From Anadara kagoshimensis (lineage: Eukaryota; Mollusca; Bivalvia; Arcoida; Arcidae): 64,000 nucleotides of DNA. The stretch's first letter is position 1. Each line of letters begins with the position of its first letter. The notes below the pieces were generated by a model. That model was not told where the DNA came from. It saw only the letters and a program-made list of their open reading frames with translations, and did not search any database. The translations under genes were made by a program, and so were the position numbers. The stretch spans positions 13,431,115-13,495,114 of the forward strand of contig CM037874.1 of NCBI GenBank assembly GCA_021292105.1, in the 5' to 3' direction. Shown in pieces: positions 49,428 through 57,090 of this stretch.

Positions 49428-52400
49428 ACACACACACTCTCTCTCTCTCTCTCTCTCTCTCACTTTCTCTCTAGAACTAGAAATAATTCTAGATTATTTT
49501 TTCAATAAAGATATTACTTTTCTATAGATACTGATTAATCAAAGGTACACAGTTAAATTGCAAGTAGTTTAATGTTAATGTTATTGTTTTCAAATTCATA
49601 TACCAGTGTAATCTCAACGTTAAATGAATGCAAGTAAAGAAAAGGCATAATGTTAATGAAAAAAAAGCATTTCAAAGCTTACTGTGTTATCAAACATCAC
49701 TAAACTGAATATATCAAGTTTTGTTCAATGTAATTTTTTGAAAGCCAACTCTATATTTGAAATTTCCAATGGTCACAGTTGTACAACATTCCAGCAATTG
49801 GATGTTAACTCGCTATTATATTTTAGTTTAATAAGAACCTAGATAACAATGTGCATTTTGATTTAAACTTGTATGCCTGTGATACATACAATCTCATCAT
49901 TGTGAATATTAGTGATTGATATTGAACATAATATAGTTTTGTGCCACTTACCTTCCACAGGGTTGGTACAGGCCTGGAAAAGTCCTTAAATTTTGAGGTT
50001 TGCCCTAAAAAGACCCTAAAAACAAGTCTGACCTTAAAAAGCCCTTAAATTTATCCTGAAGGCCCTAAAAAGCCCTTGAATTTGGCCAGTTTGGTGTCTG
50101 TATTTCGATATTAAGTGGTTGCAATTAGACATATAAATTAATAATGTTGAAATAAAATTTAAAAGTACCTGGCCCTCCCGAACGCCCAACTTCAACCTTA
50201 TCCGCTTCAAGTGTCATTACTATGGACAGGTAAGTAACTGTTTTATTGTCTTTGAACCAATATATTTTGCTAAATTGTCTTTCTGATTAGATCTTGAATT
50301 TGCAAAAAAGACCATGAAAAGACCCTAAAAAGTCCTTAAATTTGGAGTCCAAATGTCTGTACGAACCCTGTTCCATGTCATACAGAGGTAATGCGAAACC
50401 AATTTAGGAGTTTAGGTGTTTGACCTACACTGGACCAGAAAACCTGATAACATTTAACCCATTTTGTTGTGTATGTTTTAGATATCCTTTTAGATTACTA
50501 TTAACAATCACATCAGTTAAAAAAGACTGAGCAGTGTAAATAACTCGTGCATGTATAAATTATGTCACAATTAGAATTTAAGTAAAGTTTATTGTTTATG
50601 ATACTAATTTCAAGTGAGAGAATAACCCAATCTTACATCATTAATACATGTATATAACTGCACATATTCCTTTTCTCTTATTGGTCAATTTCAGTAGTGC
50701 AAATAGTGATATTCAATAAAAAAAATGTCCCAAAAAGTCCATAAAATGTTGACTGTATAGTTAAACACTGGAAACTATGACATCATATATATCCAAAAAT
50801 ATATACAGTATGAGGATCGAAAGATAGCATGCCCTGTCACCCTTCACACAATTTGGCAATACACAAAAAAGATTGCGGACAAAGATAGACAAAATGCTTT
50901 GCGTCTGTAGAAATCTTAGGGCTTGAAACAATTTTGGCATCAAAATATGCCATGCCGTTAACACATTGAAATCCACAGATAGGTGCAGTGAAACTAATAA
51001 GTAGCTATTTAAAAGAGATTGAAAGCTTTACTGTCTTGATGGACATCTCCAATAATACCAAAGTTGAGATCATTGTGCCAATTACACTAAAATCAGAATT
51101 TTTAATTTAATTTTGAAGTGTCATGTATTAAAACAATTACTGTCTTTTGATAAGGTGGATATATTATCATATACAAATATAATATTATGCATCTTGATGT
51201 TTAAAGCTGCATCAGCATCATTGCAGCTACAAGTATTTGTATCTAACATTTTATTTAGAGTTATCCCCCCTGTTGTTACATTAACCTAAGCATGTATATC
51301 CTTGTTTTGTCGCATGTTAGGAATCTCAATCACAAATGGAACGATTAGAACAAGAAAGAAAAATAATACAAGATAGCATGCAACAAAATGCCAATGAAGT
51401 ACAACAACAACTGGCAGAAACAACAGCACAAAACACAGATCTACAACAAAGACGGGAGGTAAGTGTAACAGCAACTCATTGAAACAACAGCACAAAACAC
51501 AAACCTTCAACAAAGACGGGAGGTAAGTGTAACAGCAACTCGCTGAAACAACAGCACAAAACACAGACCTTCAACAAAGACGGGAGGTAAGTGTAACAGC
51601 AACTCGCTGAAACAACAGCACAAAACACAAACCTTCAACAAAGACGGGAGGTAAGTGTAACAGCAACTTGCTGAAACAACAGCACAAAACACAAACCTTC
51701 AACAAAGACGGGAGGTAAGTGTAACAGCAACTTGCTGAAACAACAGCACAAAACACAAACTTTCAACAAAGACGGAAGGTAAGTGTAACAGCAACTCGCT
51801 GAAACAACAGCACAAAACACAAACCTTCAACAAAGACGGGAGGTAAGTGTAACAGCAACTCGCTGAAACAACAGCACAAAACACAAACCTTCAACAAAGA
51901 CGGGAGGTAAGTGTAACAGCAACTCGCTGAAACAACAGCACAAAACACGACCTACAACAAAGACAGGAGGTAAGTGTAACAGCAACTCGCTGAAACAACA
52001 AAAACAACACAAAAATTGATGATTTTACAGTAACCATATATAGAAATGTAGTAAGTATAATGAATGTCAAAGTTATGTTTAGATGGATGGCATTGTGGCT
52101 TGAAATACTAACTACAACAAAAACTTAAGTGTAAGTTAAGAGTTTTATGTTAATTCTGTGAATTATTTGACAGTGTTTTGGTGCAGACAGTACTCCAGCT
52201 GATGTGAGAAATACACAGGTAAAGTGGTTGTTTAACATTGTTTAATTAAGTTTTTGTATTGGAGAATTAGAATTACACCCATTCATCCTGTAAAACATGT
52301 TTTATTGCTCATTTCTCCTGGATGTTAGTTGAGTTGAGTTAAATAATCTTGTTTTATGCCCCAGTCAAGATTTTTTCATCTGTACCCATGCAGTCAGTTT

Positions 52401-54572
52401 GGGATGATGAAGGAAACCAGAGTGCCTGGAGAAAAACAATGACCTTTGACAAACAAACTGACAAACTTTCTCACATTAGAATGTACGCCGAGTGGGATTG
52501 GAAATCAGGCGTTGAGAGGTACTGAGATCTGAAAATATTCACATTTCAGACTGTTGAGCAACTGACATCCTTGATTTGACATAAGAAGTATCTTTATACA
52601 CTATGATTTGGACATTGGTCATACTCAGCTGACTCTGTATGATAGAATATCAGACTCTTAATAGTTAAAGTTTTGGAAATTTCGCTACTAATAAATAATT
52701 TGAAATTTGTAAAAACGTGGTATTAGTGTCAGTTTCATTAAAGCAGATAATTCATTTTATTTTATCATCCTCCATCATGTTTGTGTCATCTATCTGCACT
52801 TTCTTTATTTGAAACCACTTCTTTTATTTTTAGGAACTAGAAAATCAAGTTAAGACATTAGAGAGTACAAAATCTAGTTTGATGGGTCAACTCCAGACAG
52901 CGGAGGATGAATGTTCCTCACTACAGACAAAACTAGAGGAAATGGAACAGGAGAAAGAGCAACAACAGGAGAGCTTGTCAGGGGAAATAACTCTGTTACA
53001 ATCTAAACTCAGTGAAACAGAAAGTGCTAAACAGGCTATGGAACAAAAACTGACACAAGAATTAAGTGATCTGAAGGTTGTTTGCTTTTATTTTAATATC
53101 ATTAATGATAATAAGGGGAATTATTTACTGTAAAATATTTTACAATTTAAATGATAAAATCAAACACATTCATACCAGCCAGTCCATTTTTCAAATCAGT
53201 AAAAACCAAAAGTTGCCAACTACACTTAAGTTTAATGGACCAAGTTTAACATGTTCACTTTCACAAGGGAAGTGAGGGTGGGTGTCCCACTAGCATGTTA
53301 GGATTGTTTTTTTTTTTTGCTTTGCAAGGCAATGAAAGTTAACGTTCTATAATTGTCATTTATAGTTACATATATATTTACAGTTTAGTGGCTACATTTA
53401 TATGTTTACATTTTGGTTTTTTAATCCTGACTGAAATTTAAAACACTGTTGATTACCACATCTAGTTCAGTTGCTGGAACAGCCAAAAAATGGTGTTATA
53501 TGTATGTGCATAAGCAAACATGAATGACATCACATGATCAATGGTAATTATGACTCAATACTACATCTGGTCTCAGAGTTTTATAGAACAAAAATGTTAT
53601 AATGTTATTCATTGCAGACAAAGTTAGAAAAAATGGAAAAAGACAAGGAAAATTCAGAAGAAGAATTAAAACAACAACTAAAATCAGTACAGGAACAACT
53701 TGACCAATTAAAGTCTGATAAACAGAACTCTGAAGATCAACTGAATCAGAATATGGATGATCTACATAAAAACTTAATAGGTAAAATATCCAAGATCCAG
53801 TTTCACAATTATTTCTTAACTTTCTTTAACTTAAATCTCTAACATTTGAAATATGAATAATTTTGTTAGTTTTAAAGATATTTGGGATCACTCTAAGTTT
53901 TTCACAGCTATTTATTTATTTATTTATTTATTCAGCTACTGCAGTAGAAGAAGGACGAGTGTTTATACAGGATTCATTAGATCAGTTTGAGAACCCAACA
54001 CATATCAGTGTAAAATGTACAGCAGGTTAGTATTACAAAATACATGTTAGATATATTGTTAATACCTTGATTATAACCACCATTTGTTCAAAACTTGGGT
54101 GGAATAGATTTTGGAACTTTTGTGTTAATTAGAGGTATTCAAAATAATTGAATTGGTATGGAAGTGTTTAATCCTCAGTCAAGATTCTTTCACTTAATTG
54201 AGGCAGTCAGTTCTGGGATGGTGGAAAAAACTGGAGTTCCAAGAGAACTGACAAACCTTTTTGCACTAAGATCAAGGCAATGTGAGACCTACATGTAGGT
54301 AATGTGTAAGACCCCTCAAAATAATCGAGGGACTTTGTACAAAAAAGGCAATTTCTTTGGCATGGTTTGTCAGTATATTAACAAAATCATGTCACAGTAC
54401 TTGAGAAAACATTGATAGAAATAATCATTGCTTTTGAGAGTTAAGCAAGTTTATCTACTAACTTTGATGTACATTTACTTTTCAGAATTTTTGTTAACGA
54501 GGGCAGAACCAGTATTACCTTGTCTAGAAAAATTAAAGAATGTACATGATATATACAGTAAAGATAAAACAG
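26951..54572 (+). CDS. HIP1R: Huntingtin-interacting protein 1 family (HIP1/HIP1R), 3' end off-window
   Basis: Endocytic adaptor linking clathrin, phosphoinositides and actin. Exons: 26951-27037, 29232-29295, 33708-33850, 34837-34893, 36123-36203, 36816-36892, 42197-42258, 43111-43251, 43712-43769, 44927-45002, 45600-45734, 46837-46895, 47387-47459, 47841-47933, 48415-48493, 48914-49002, 49317-49385, 51321-51458, 52834-53076, 53618-53780, 53936-54025, 54486-54572. All phases agree (about 721 aa). The ANTH domain covers about residues 20-285 (NKAINNQETPVKEKHVR, FFWSIAIKLP, CWKFLHVLHKILREGHADA, SGQCRLAPLI, SGHRDRFLSAYKRL). An acidic linker spans about 285-345 and a coiled coil about 350-660. 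Residues 663-721 match the start of the region before the I/LWEQ module. Exon 3 starts at 33708 (after AACAAG), because this restores the family's TIVLGTF-type sequence. HIP1 versus HIP1R cannot be decided; invertebrates usually have one gene. The last donor is GTGGGT. Confidence 0.92.
27839..28780. mobile_element. TAY...RTA element with 35-bp perfect TIRs and 6-bp TSD (IS3EU-like)
   Basis: The left terminus is TATGAGGCGCCGTTTCTATA (27839 on) and the right is its inverse, ending at 28780. The 35-bp arms look perfect by eye. The direct repeat GCTTTC flanks it (27833-27838 and 28781-28786). The interior holds two arrays of self-complementary hexamers (GATATC, ATCGAT, CATATG) at 27875-27990 and 28470-28745. 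No convincing ORF. It lies in HIP1 intron 1. Confidence 0.82.
28790..28925 (+). repeat. SINE-A fragment
   Basis: The B box CTAGATTCAAACCCCACTCG and the body through TTGCCTCCACCATTTTAC and GACCACTTCGATGC, immediately right of the TAY...RTA element. Confidence 0.6.
29393..29700 (+). repeat. SINE-B
   Basis: The head CACTACAGTAGCTCAGTTGA, the B box GGGAGTTTGAACTCCTGCTG, the body CATGTAAAAGAAACCCTCCT and the tail AAGTGAAATATTCTTGACTT. Confidence 0.75.
29971..30111. repeat. Tigger-like MITE fragment
   Basis: The left end is CAGGGTTTGACAAAAAA; the interior has 'tttgggacttcaaaatatag'; the right end is CAAAGTTTTACTGTA. Diverged from the 33425-33618 copy. Confidence 0.5.
30191..30362. mobile_element. 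Small hAT-like MITE (CTATGTTTCCAT ... ATGGAAACCTAG)
   Basis: A nearly identical copy lies at 34050-34217, where an 8-bp duplication is visible. Here the flanks are TA repeats, so the duplication cannot be read. Confidence 0.7.
30445..30608. repeat. Foldback (inverted repeat, ~75-bp arms, ~12-nt loop)
   Basis: The left arm starts ATTATATACACAGTGTGTAT and the right arm ends with its complement. Internal segments such as TTTTTTCGTAGC and GTATCACTAC also pair. A smaller perfect palindrome (13-bp arms, TTGTATCACCACA) lies at 30783-30809, and a 13-bp inverted pair brackets that stretch (30612-30624 and 30874-30886). Confidence 0.85.
31318..31496 (+). mobile_element. TA-type MITE copy
   Basis: Begins CAGTGAAACCTGTCTATAGG and ends GGCAGGTTGGACTG, with TA on both sides. 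Confidence 0.88.
31846..32537. repeat. 32-bp minisatellite, about 21 copies
   Basis: The unit reads GGAATCGCTTAGTTCTTTGA followed by CACTGAAAAATA. Copies are nearly identical. A variant pair (AAAGAATCCCTTAGTTTTTT) appears twice about 192 bp (six units) apart, which suggests a recent block duplication. It lies in HIP1 intron 2, away from exons. Confidence 0.95.
33334..33383. repeat. Perfect 17-bp inverted repeat, 16-nt loop
   Basis: ATTAACTGTGGTTCTGG at 33334-33350 is mirrored by CCAGAACCACAGTTAAT at 33367-33383. It would form a strong hairpin if transcribed in the HIP1 pre-mRNA. Confidence 0.9.
33425..33618. mobile_element. Tigger-like MITE copy
   Basis: Begins CAGTAAAACCTTGATTCGTC and ends AACAAGGTTTTACTG. 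TA lies on the left; the right flank is AA. Confidence 0.75.
34050..34217. mobile_element. Small hAT-like MITE with 8-bp TSD
   Basis: The ends CTATGTTTCCAT and ATGGAAACCTAG are inverted. The direct repeat TTATTATT flanks it (34042-34049 and 34218-34225). An 8-bp duplication suits hAT-type transposition. Confidence 0.78.
35085..35280 (+). repeat. SINE-A
   Basis: CTAGCTTCAAATCCTTCTCT head, 'gttcgcagttttttctgggt' body, and tail AGTGAATCTTGACTGGGACT. Confidence 0.65.
35550..35790 (+). repeat. Dispersed repeat of the 'CTGTCTGTCC' type
   Basis: Begins ATCCCCCGGCTTTCATAG, contains GCTGTCTGTCCTTCC and an ATGAAACTTGGTGCAAAG segment. Related to the segment at 7680-7930. Confidence 0.5.
36280..36485 (+). 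repeat. SINE-A
   Basis: CTAGGTTTAATTTCCAACAG B-box region, body 'ttttttctgggcatttccg', and a tail ending GACGTAAAACTCAATTACTC. Confidence 0.65.
38136..38314 (+). mobile_element. TA-type MITE copy
   Basis: The left end is GAGTCAAACCTATCTATAAA (first base mutated from C), preceded by TA. The right end is GGCAGGTTGGACTG followed by TA. Confidence 0.87.
38398..38535 (+). repeat. SINE-A fragment
   Basis: Body 'tttctccatgcactctggtt' then CTCCACCATACATGAGCTGA and tail AGTGAAAGAATCTGGGGCAT. Confidence 0.55.
38785..39043 (-). repeat. SINE-B, reverse, full length
   Basis: On the - strand the head reads CCACTGCAGTAGCTCAGTTG with B box GGGCTTGAGCCCCTACC. The tail, near 38790, reads TTGACTGGGATTTTAAACAC, which is shared with SINE-A. 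Confidence 0.8.
39285..39570. repeat. Degenerate tandem repeat (~50-60 bp)
   Basis: About six imperfect units built on AACATTAGGTCC and AGATAGCTACTTTGCCAAAT. Confidence 0.8.
40781..41931 (+). pseudogene. Decayed Tigger/pogo-like transposon with CENP-B-type transposase remnant
   Basis: The ends are inverted, CAGTCTACTTCGAGAATAAC on the left and CGAGGTAGACATG on the right, with TA flanks (40779-40780 and 41932-41933). An ATG at 41154 opens a reading frame (MASIPKRQMISLQKKLEIIQ) that resembles a pogo/CENP-B DNA-binding helix-turn-helix. In-frame stops follow almost at once. Further on the frame shows IPASTLSTILKKKRELTDS and ALLKWFHNARAENIPITGP, typical of the second DNA-binding repeat. A frame change then leads to WIDRWKLSHGVICKSVCGES. 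The catalytic DDE part is absent. It is therefore a dead, internally deleted copy. Its CAGT...TA architecture is shared with the short Tigger-like MITEs. Confidence 0.8.
43895..44060. repeat. Diverged dispersed repeat, 'CTGTC...ATCAAACTTGGCAC' type
   Basis: Resembles the segments at 7680-7930, 35550-35790 and 48660-48860 in having TCTGTC(T/C)TGACATCTG-like text and a TATCAAACTTGGCACAAA line. Recognition is weak. Confidence 0.35.
44414..44765. mobile_element. hAT-like MITE (CAGGGTTAGC ... GCTAACCCTG)
   Basis: Terminal CAGGGTTAGC and GCTAACCCTG are inverted, and internal text is also partly self-complementary. No clear 8-bp duplication remains. It lies in a HIP1 intron. Confidence 0.6.
45235..45425 (-). 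repeat. SINE-A, reverse
   Basis: Right end with a tRNA-like head (CTAGGTGGTGAGAGGCACTT, ACCACTTGGTCACTGAGGCC); body 'gttcgaggatgatggaggaa'. It lies just upstream of the HIP1 exon-11 acceptor array. Confidence 0.75.
45455..45645 (+). repeat. 65-bp tandem triplication of a HIP1 3' splice site and exon start
   Basis: Three copies of TTTATATTT(T/C)AG followed by GAACCTCCCAACTTTTTGAT, with candidate exon starts at 45470, 45535 and 45600. Only the last runs on into the complete exon 11 (to 45734); the first two break off about 45 bases into the exon. All three have a usable AG and pyrimidine-rich tract. Confidence 0.93.
46257..46444. mobile_element. Tigger-like MITE copy
   Basis: Begins CAGTAAAACCTCGTTATAAT, ends AATCGAGGTTTTACTG, TA on both sides. 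Confidence 0.85.
46930..47143. mobile_element. Tigger-like MITE copy
   Basis: Begins CAGTAAAACCTTGATTCATT, ends AATGAGGTTTTACTG, TA on both sides. Confidence 0.82.
49387..49464. repeat. (CA)n(CT)n microsatellite next to a HIP1 donor
   Basis: Starts two bases into the intron after the exon ending at 49385, so the donor GTAACA merges into the CA run. Confidence 0.95.
49960..50370. mobile_element. CAGGG...CCCTG element (hAT-like)
   Basis: Inverted ends CAGGGTTGGTACAG and CTGTACGAACCCTG. The interior repeats AAAAAG(A/T)CCTTAAATTT-type text from both sides. TTCCA flanks both ends, a 5-bp match rather than the 8 bp expected for hAT. It occupies part of HIP1 intron 49386-51320; the rest of that intron is AT-rich and otherwise blank. 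Confidence 0.65.
51410..52010 (+). repeat. 64-bp tandem repeat of a HIP1 exon end and donor, ~9 copies
   Basis: The first copy is the real end of exon 51321-51458 (...AAGACGGGAG then GTAAGT). Eight more copies follow at 64-bp steps (boundaries near 51522, 51586, 51650, 51714, 51778, 51842, 51906 and 51969). Each has the GTAAGTGTAACAGCAACT donor context and ACAACAGCACAAAACACA exon text. Opposite-strand frames of about 61 codons here are artefacts of the repeat. Confidence 0.95.
52340..52570 (-). repeat. SINE-A, reverse
   Basis: Tail at the left (GCCCCAGTCAAGATTTTTTC); 'gacctttgacaaacaaactg' body; a GGCGTTGAGAGGTACTGAGA head region. Confidence 0.7.
53240..53310. repeat. Fragment of the ~90-bp dispersed repeat
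   Basis: Shows AACATGTTCACTTTCACAAG and GGGAAGTGAGGGTGGGTG; the right half is lost. Confidence 0.4.
54155..54265 (-). repeat. SINE-A fragment, reverse
   Basis: CCTCAGTCAAGATTCTTTCA tail and CAGTTCTGGGATGGTGGAAA body. Confidence 0.6.
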
Positions 54573-54590
54573 GTGGGTAGTTATTTAATA

Positions 54591-54769
54591 CAGTTAAACC
54601 TGTCTATAAAGGCCACCCAAGGGAACCAGTAAAAGTGGCTTTTATGGACAGGTGGCCTTTATATACAGGTTCAAATAATGTGAATAAAGAACAATTGGGA
54701 TATAACTCAAATGGCCTTTATAAGCAGGTGACCCTTATATAGAGGTTGCCTTAAAGACAGGTTGAACTG
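54591..54769 (+). mobile_element. TA-type MITE copy
   Basis: Begins CAGTTAAACCTGTCTATAAA, ends ACAGGTTGAACTG, TA on both sides; 19 bp after a HIP1 donor. Confidence 0.88.
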
Positions 54770-55273
54770 TAAATGAATTTTAATTTTTCTGGTTAAGTAA
54801 GTACATGTATGAACCAGATTTTAGAACTTGGCAAATGTAATGAATTGCCAATTGAAATACAATTCTTATATTTAGAATATAATTTTCTTTGTTTGTGAAT
54901 GAAATAAATAATTCTATCGCATGTAAAGAAATTTTGGTGTTCTTAAAAGAAAATTAAGGGAGGTCTTGACCTAGAAATGTAACAGCTGATCAGTCATAAT
55001 TAAACTCTGCCTACTTTTTAGTCTTACCTAATTACCCGGAAACAAAATATGTCATAGGTTTAGAATACATTGCAATAAACTTTGTAGAGTCACAGAACAT
55101 TGTTAACATGGAATGTGGAATATTGGAGGGGGGGGGGGGTGCAAACTTCATATTTTAGAAGTATAAAATTGTACAGAAAGATTGAACTTTATACATGACA
55201 ACAACAATATTGAGTTGATATGGGTTGAAACATAGTTTTTGTAATAATTTATTTGATTTGTCATTGATAATTT

Positions 55274-55558
55274 ACCACTGCGGTAGCTCAGTTGGTAAAG
55301 TGCTTGCTCTGTACATGGGAGGTTTTGGGTTCGAACCCCGACCGGGTCTGACGCAAGACATAAAAGTCGGTAGTGACTGTTCGGCATTAGGAAATGAAAG
55401 TCAACGTTCTTTCAGATGAGAACTCAAAACAAATGAGGTGTGGTGTCTTGGTAGGCTTTGCACGATAAAGAACCCTGCTGTATAATGCCATCAGCGCAAC
55501 ACACAGACAAAATTTCTGCACCTTTGCCTATAGCTGGCAATGTCTCGATATAAGTGAT
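55274..55558 (+). repeat. SINE-B, tail interrupted by the pearl/HINE-like element
   Basis: The cleanest tRNA-like head: CCACTGCGGTAGCTCAGTTG and GGGTTCGAACCCCGACCGGG. The sequence breaks after TCGATATAAGTGA, where other copies continue AATATTCTTGAC, and the pearl/HINE-like terminus begins. Confidence 0.82.
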
Positions 55559-55628
55559 TTTTAGCTCACCTGACCAAAGGTCATGTGAGCTTATGGCATA
55601 GCGCAGCGTGTGTATGTGCGTGCGTGTG

Positions 55629-55660
<32 letters not shown>

Positions 55661-57090
55661 TGTGTGCGTCGTTAACACCTATTTTCGACTTCTCCTCTGA
55701 AACTACTGGACAGTTTTTAATGAAACTTTGTCAGAAGTATATATGGGCCGGTGCAATTCAGATTTGTTCGTGGCGTTGCTATGGCTACCATAACTAGGTC
55801 AAGGTGACCTAGGGGTGCAAAAATCTTAAAAAATCTTCTTCTCCGAAAGTACTGATTGGAGAAAAAATCTGATGTGATATTTGGCTTCTCTAGGGTCTTA
55901 AGCCTATAGTTTGTTCATTTTGTGAAATTCGGATGAAAAATAGGTTACGCGTTTTTGCGTTTAATTTTGAAAAAATCGTAAAATAGCTTCAAATTGTTAT
56001 AACTTGACTATTTGACCAGATAATGACATGGGGTTTTCAGTTTTGACATCTTCTTGTTAGTATCTTCAAAATGAGGTCAAGGTCAATTGTGAAGGTCGTG
56101 ACCTAATTTTTTTTACCTCTGATTATAATTATTATCTGGAAAACTATAAACTTTTTGTATAGGCATGTATATTAGAATGTTGTAGGTATTGATACAACGA
56201 TCATTTTGATGTATAGAAAGAGGTCATGGGTTCAAAGGTCAAGGTCACAGGTGTGAAACAATACCAAAATGGTTAATTATCTTGAAGACTATAAACTTTT
56301 TGTATAGGCATGTATATTAGAATGTTGTAGGTATTGATACAATGATTATTTTGATGTATAGAAAAAGGTCATGGGTTCAAAGGTCAAGGTCACAGATGGG
56401 AAACAATACTGAAATGGTTAATTATCTTGAAAACTATAAACTTTGTGTATAGGCATGTATATTAGAATATTGTGATATTGATGCAATATATTTTGATATA
56501 CAGTCAAACCTGTCTATAAAGGCCACCCAAGGGAACCTGTAAAAGTGGCCTTTGTTGGCAGGTGGCCTTTATATACAGGTTCAAATAATATGAAAAAAGA
56601 ACAGCTGGGATACAATTCTGTTGGCCTTTATAAGCAGGTGGCCCTTACATAGAGGTGGCCTTTAAAGCAGGTTGGACTGTATATAAAAAGGTCATGGGTC
56701 CAAAGGTCAAGGTCACAGATGTGAAACAATACTGAAATGGTTGATTATCTCAAAAACTATAAACATTTTGTATAGACATGTATATTAGAATATTGTTGGT
56801 ATTGATGTAACAATCATTTTGATATATAGATTATGGTCATGGGTTCAAAGGTCAAGGTCACAGATGTGGAAGAATACTGAAATGCTCAAATATTAACTTT
56901 TTGTACAGGCTTGTATATTAGAATGTTGTAGGTATTAATACAACAGTCATTTAGATGTATAGAAAAAGGTCATGGGTTCAAAGATGGAATATTGAAATTG
57001 TTAACTACTGGAGACATTATAAACTGTAAGCATGTCTTATAGAATATAGTTATTGATACTATGACTATTTTGACACATAGATGAAGATTA
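55558..57090 (-). mobile_element. Pearl/HINE-like element, inverted, 5' truncated or diverged
   Basis: Reverse complement of the right half of the 3790-6982 element: TTAGCTCACCTGACC terminus with hairpin, a GTGCGTGCGTG microsatellite (about 55610-55668), the same unique region, then decaying ~145-bp units (CTATAAACTTTTTGTATAGG, GGTCATGGGTTCAAAGGTCA). The AACAAGAGGCCC terminus is not found at the far side. The left boundary of the tandem part fades near 57090. Confidence 0.75.
56501..56679 (+). mobile_element. TA-type MITE nested in the pearl/HINE-like minisatellite
   Basis: Begins CAGTCAAACCTGTCTATAAA, ends AGCAGGTTGGACTG, TA on both sides. It splits a minisatellite unit between GATATA and TATAAAAAGGTCATGGG. 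Confidence 0.9.

Noticed and set aside
51286..52012. Cys/Leu-rich ORFs on the - strand (MFCAVVSASCCYTYL...)
   Set aside because: These are the antisense of the 64-bp splice-site array; the frames repeat with the unit and have no independent support.
55274..55345. tRNA gene (A and B boxes of the SINE-B head)
   Set aside because: The segment lacks a consistent cloverleaf and is followed by a body and tail shared with several dispersed copies; it is a SINE head.
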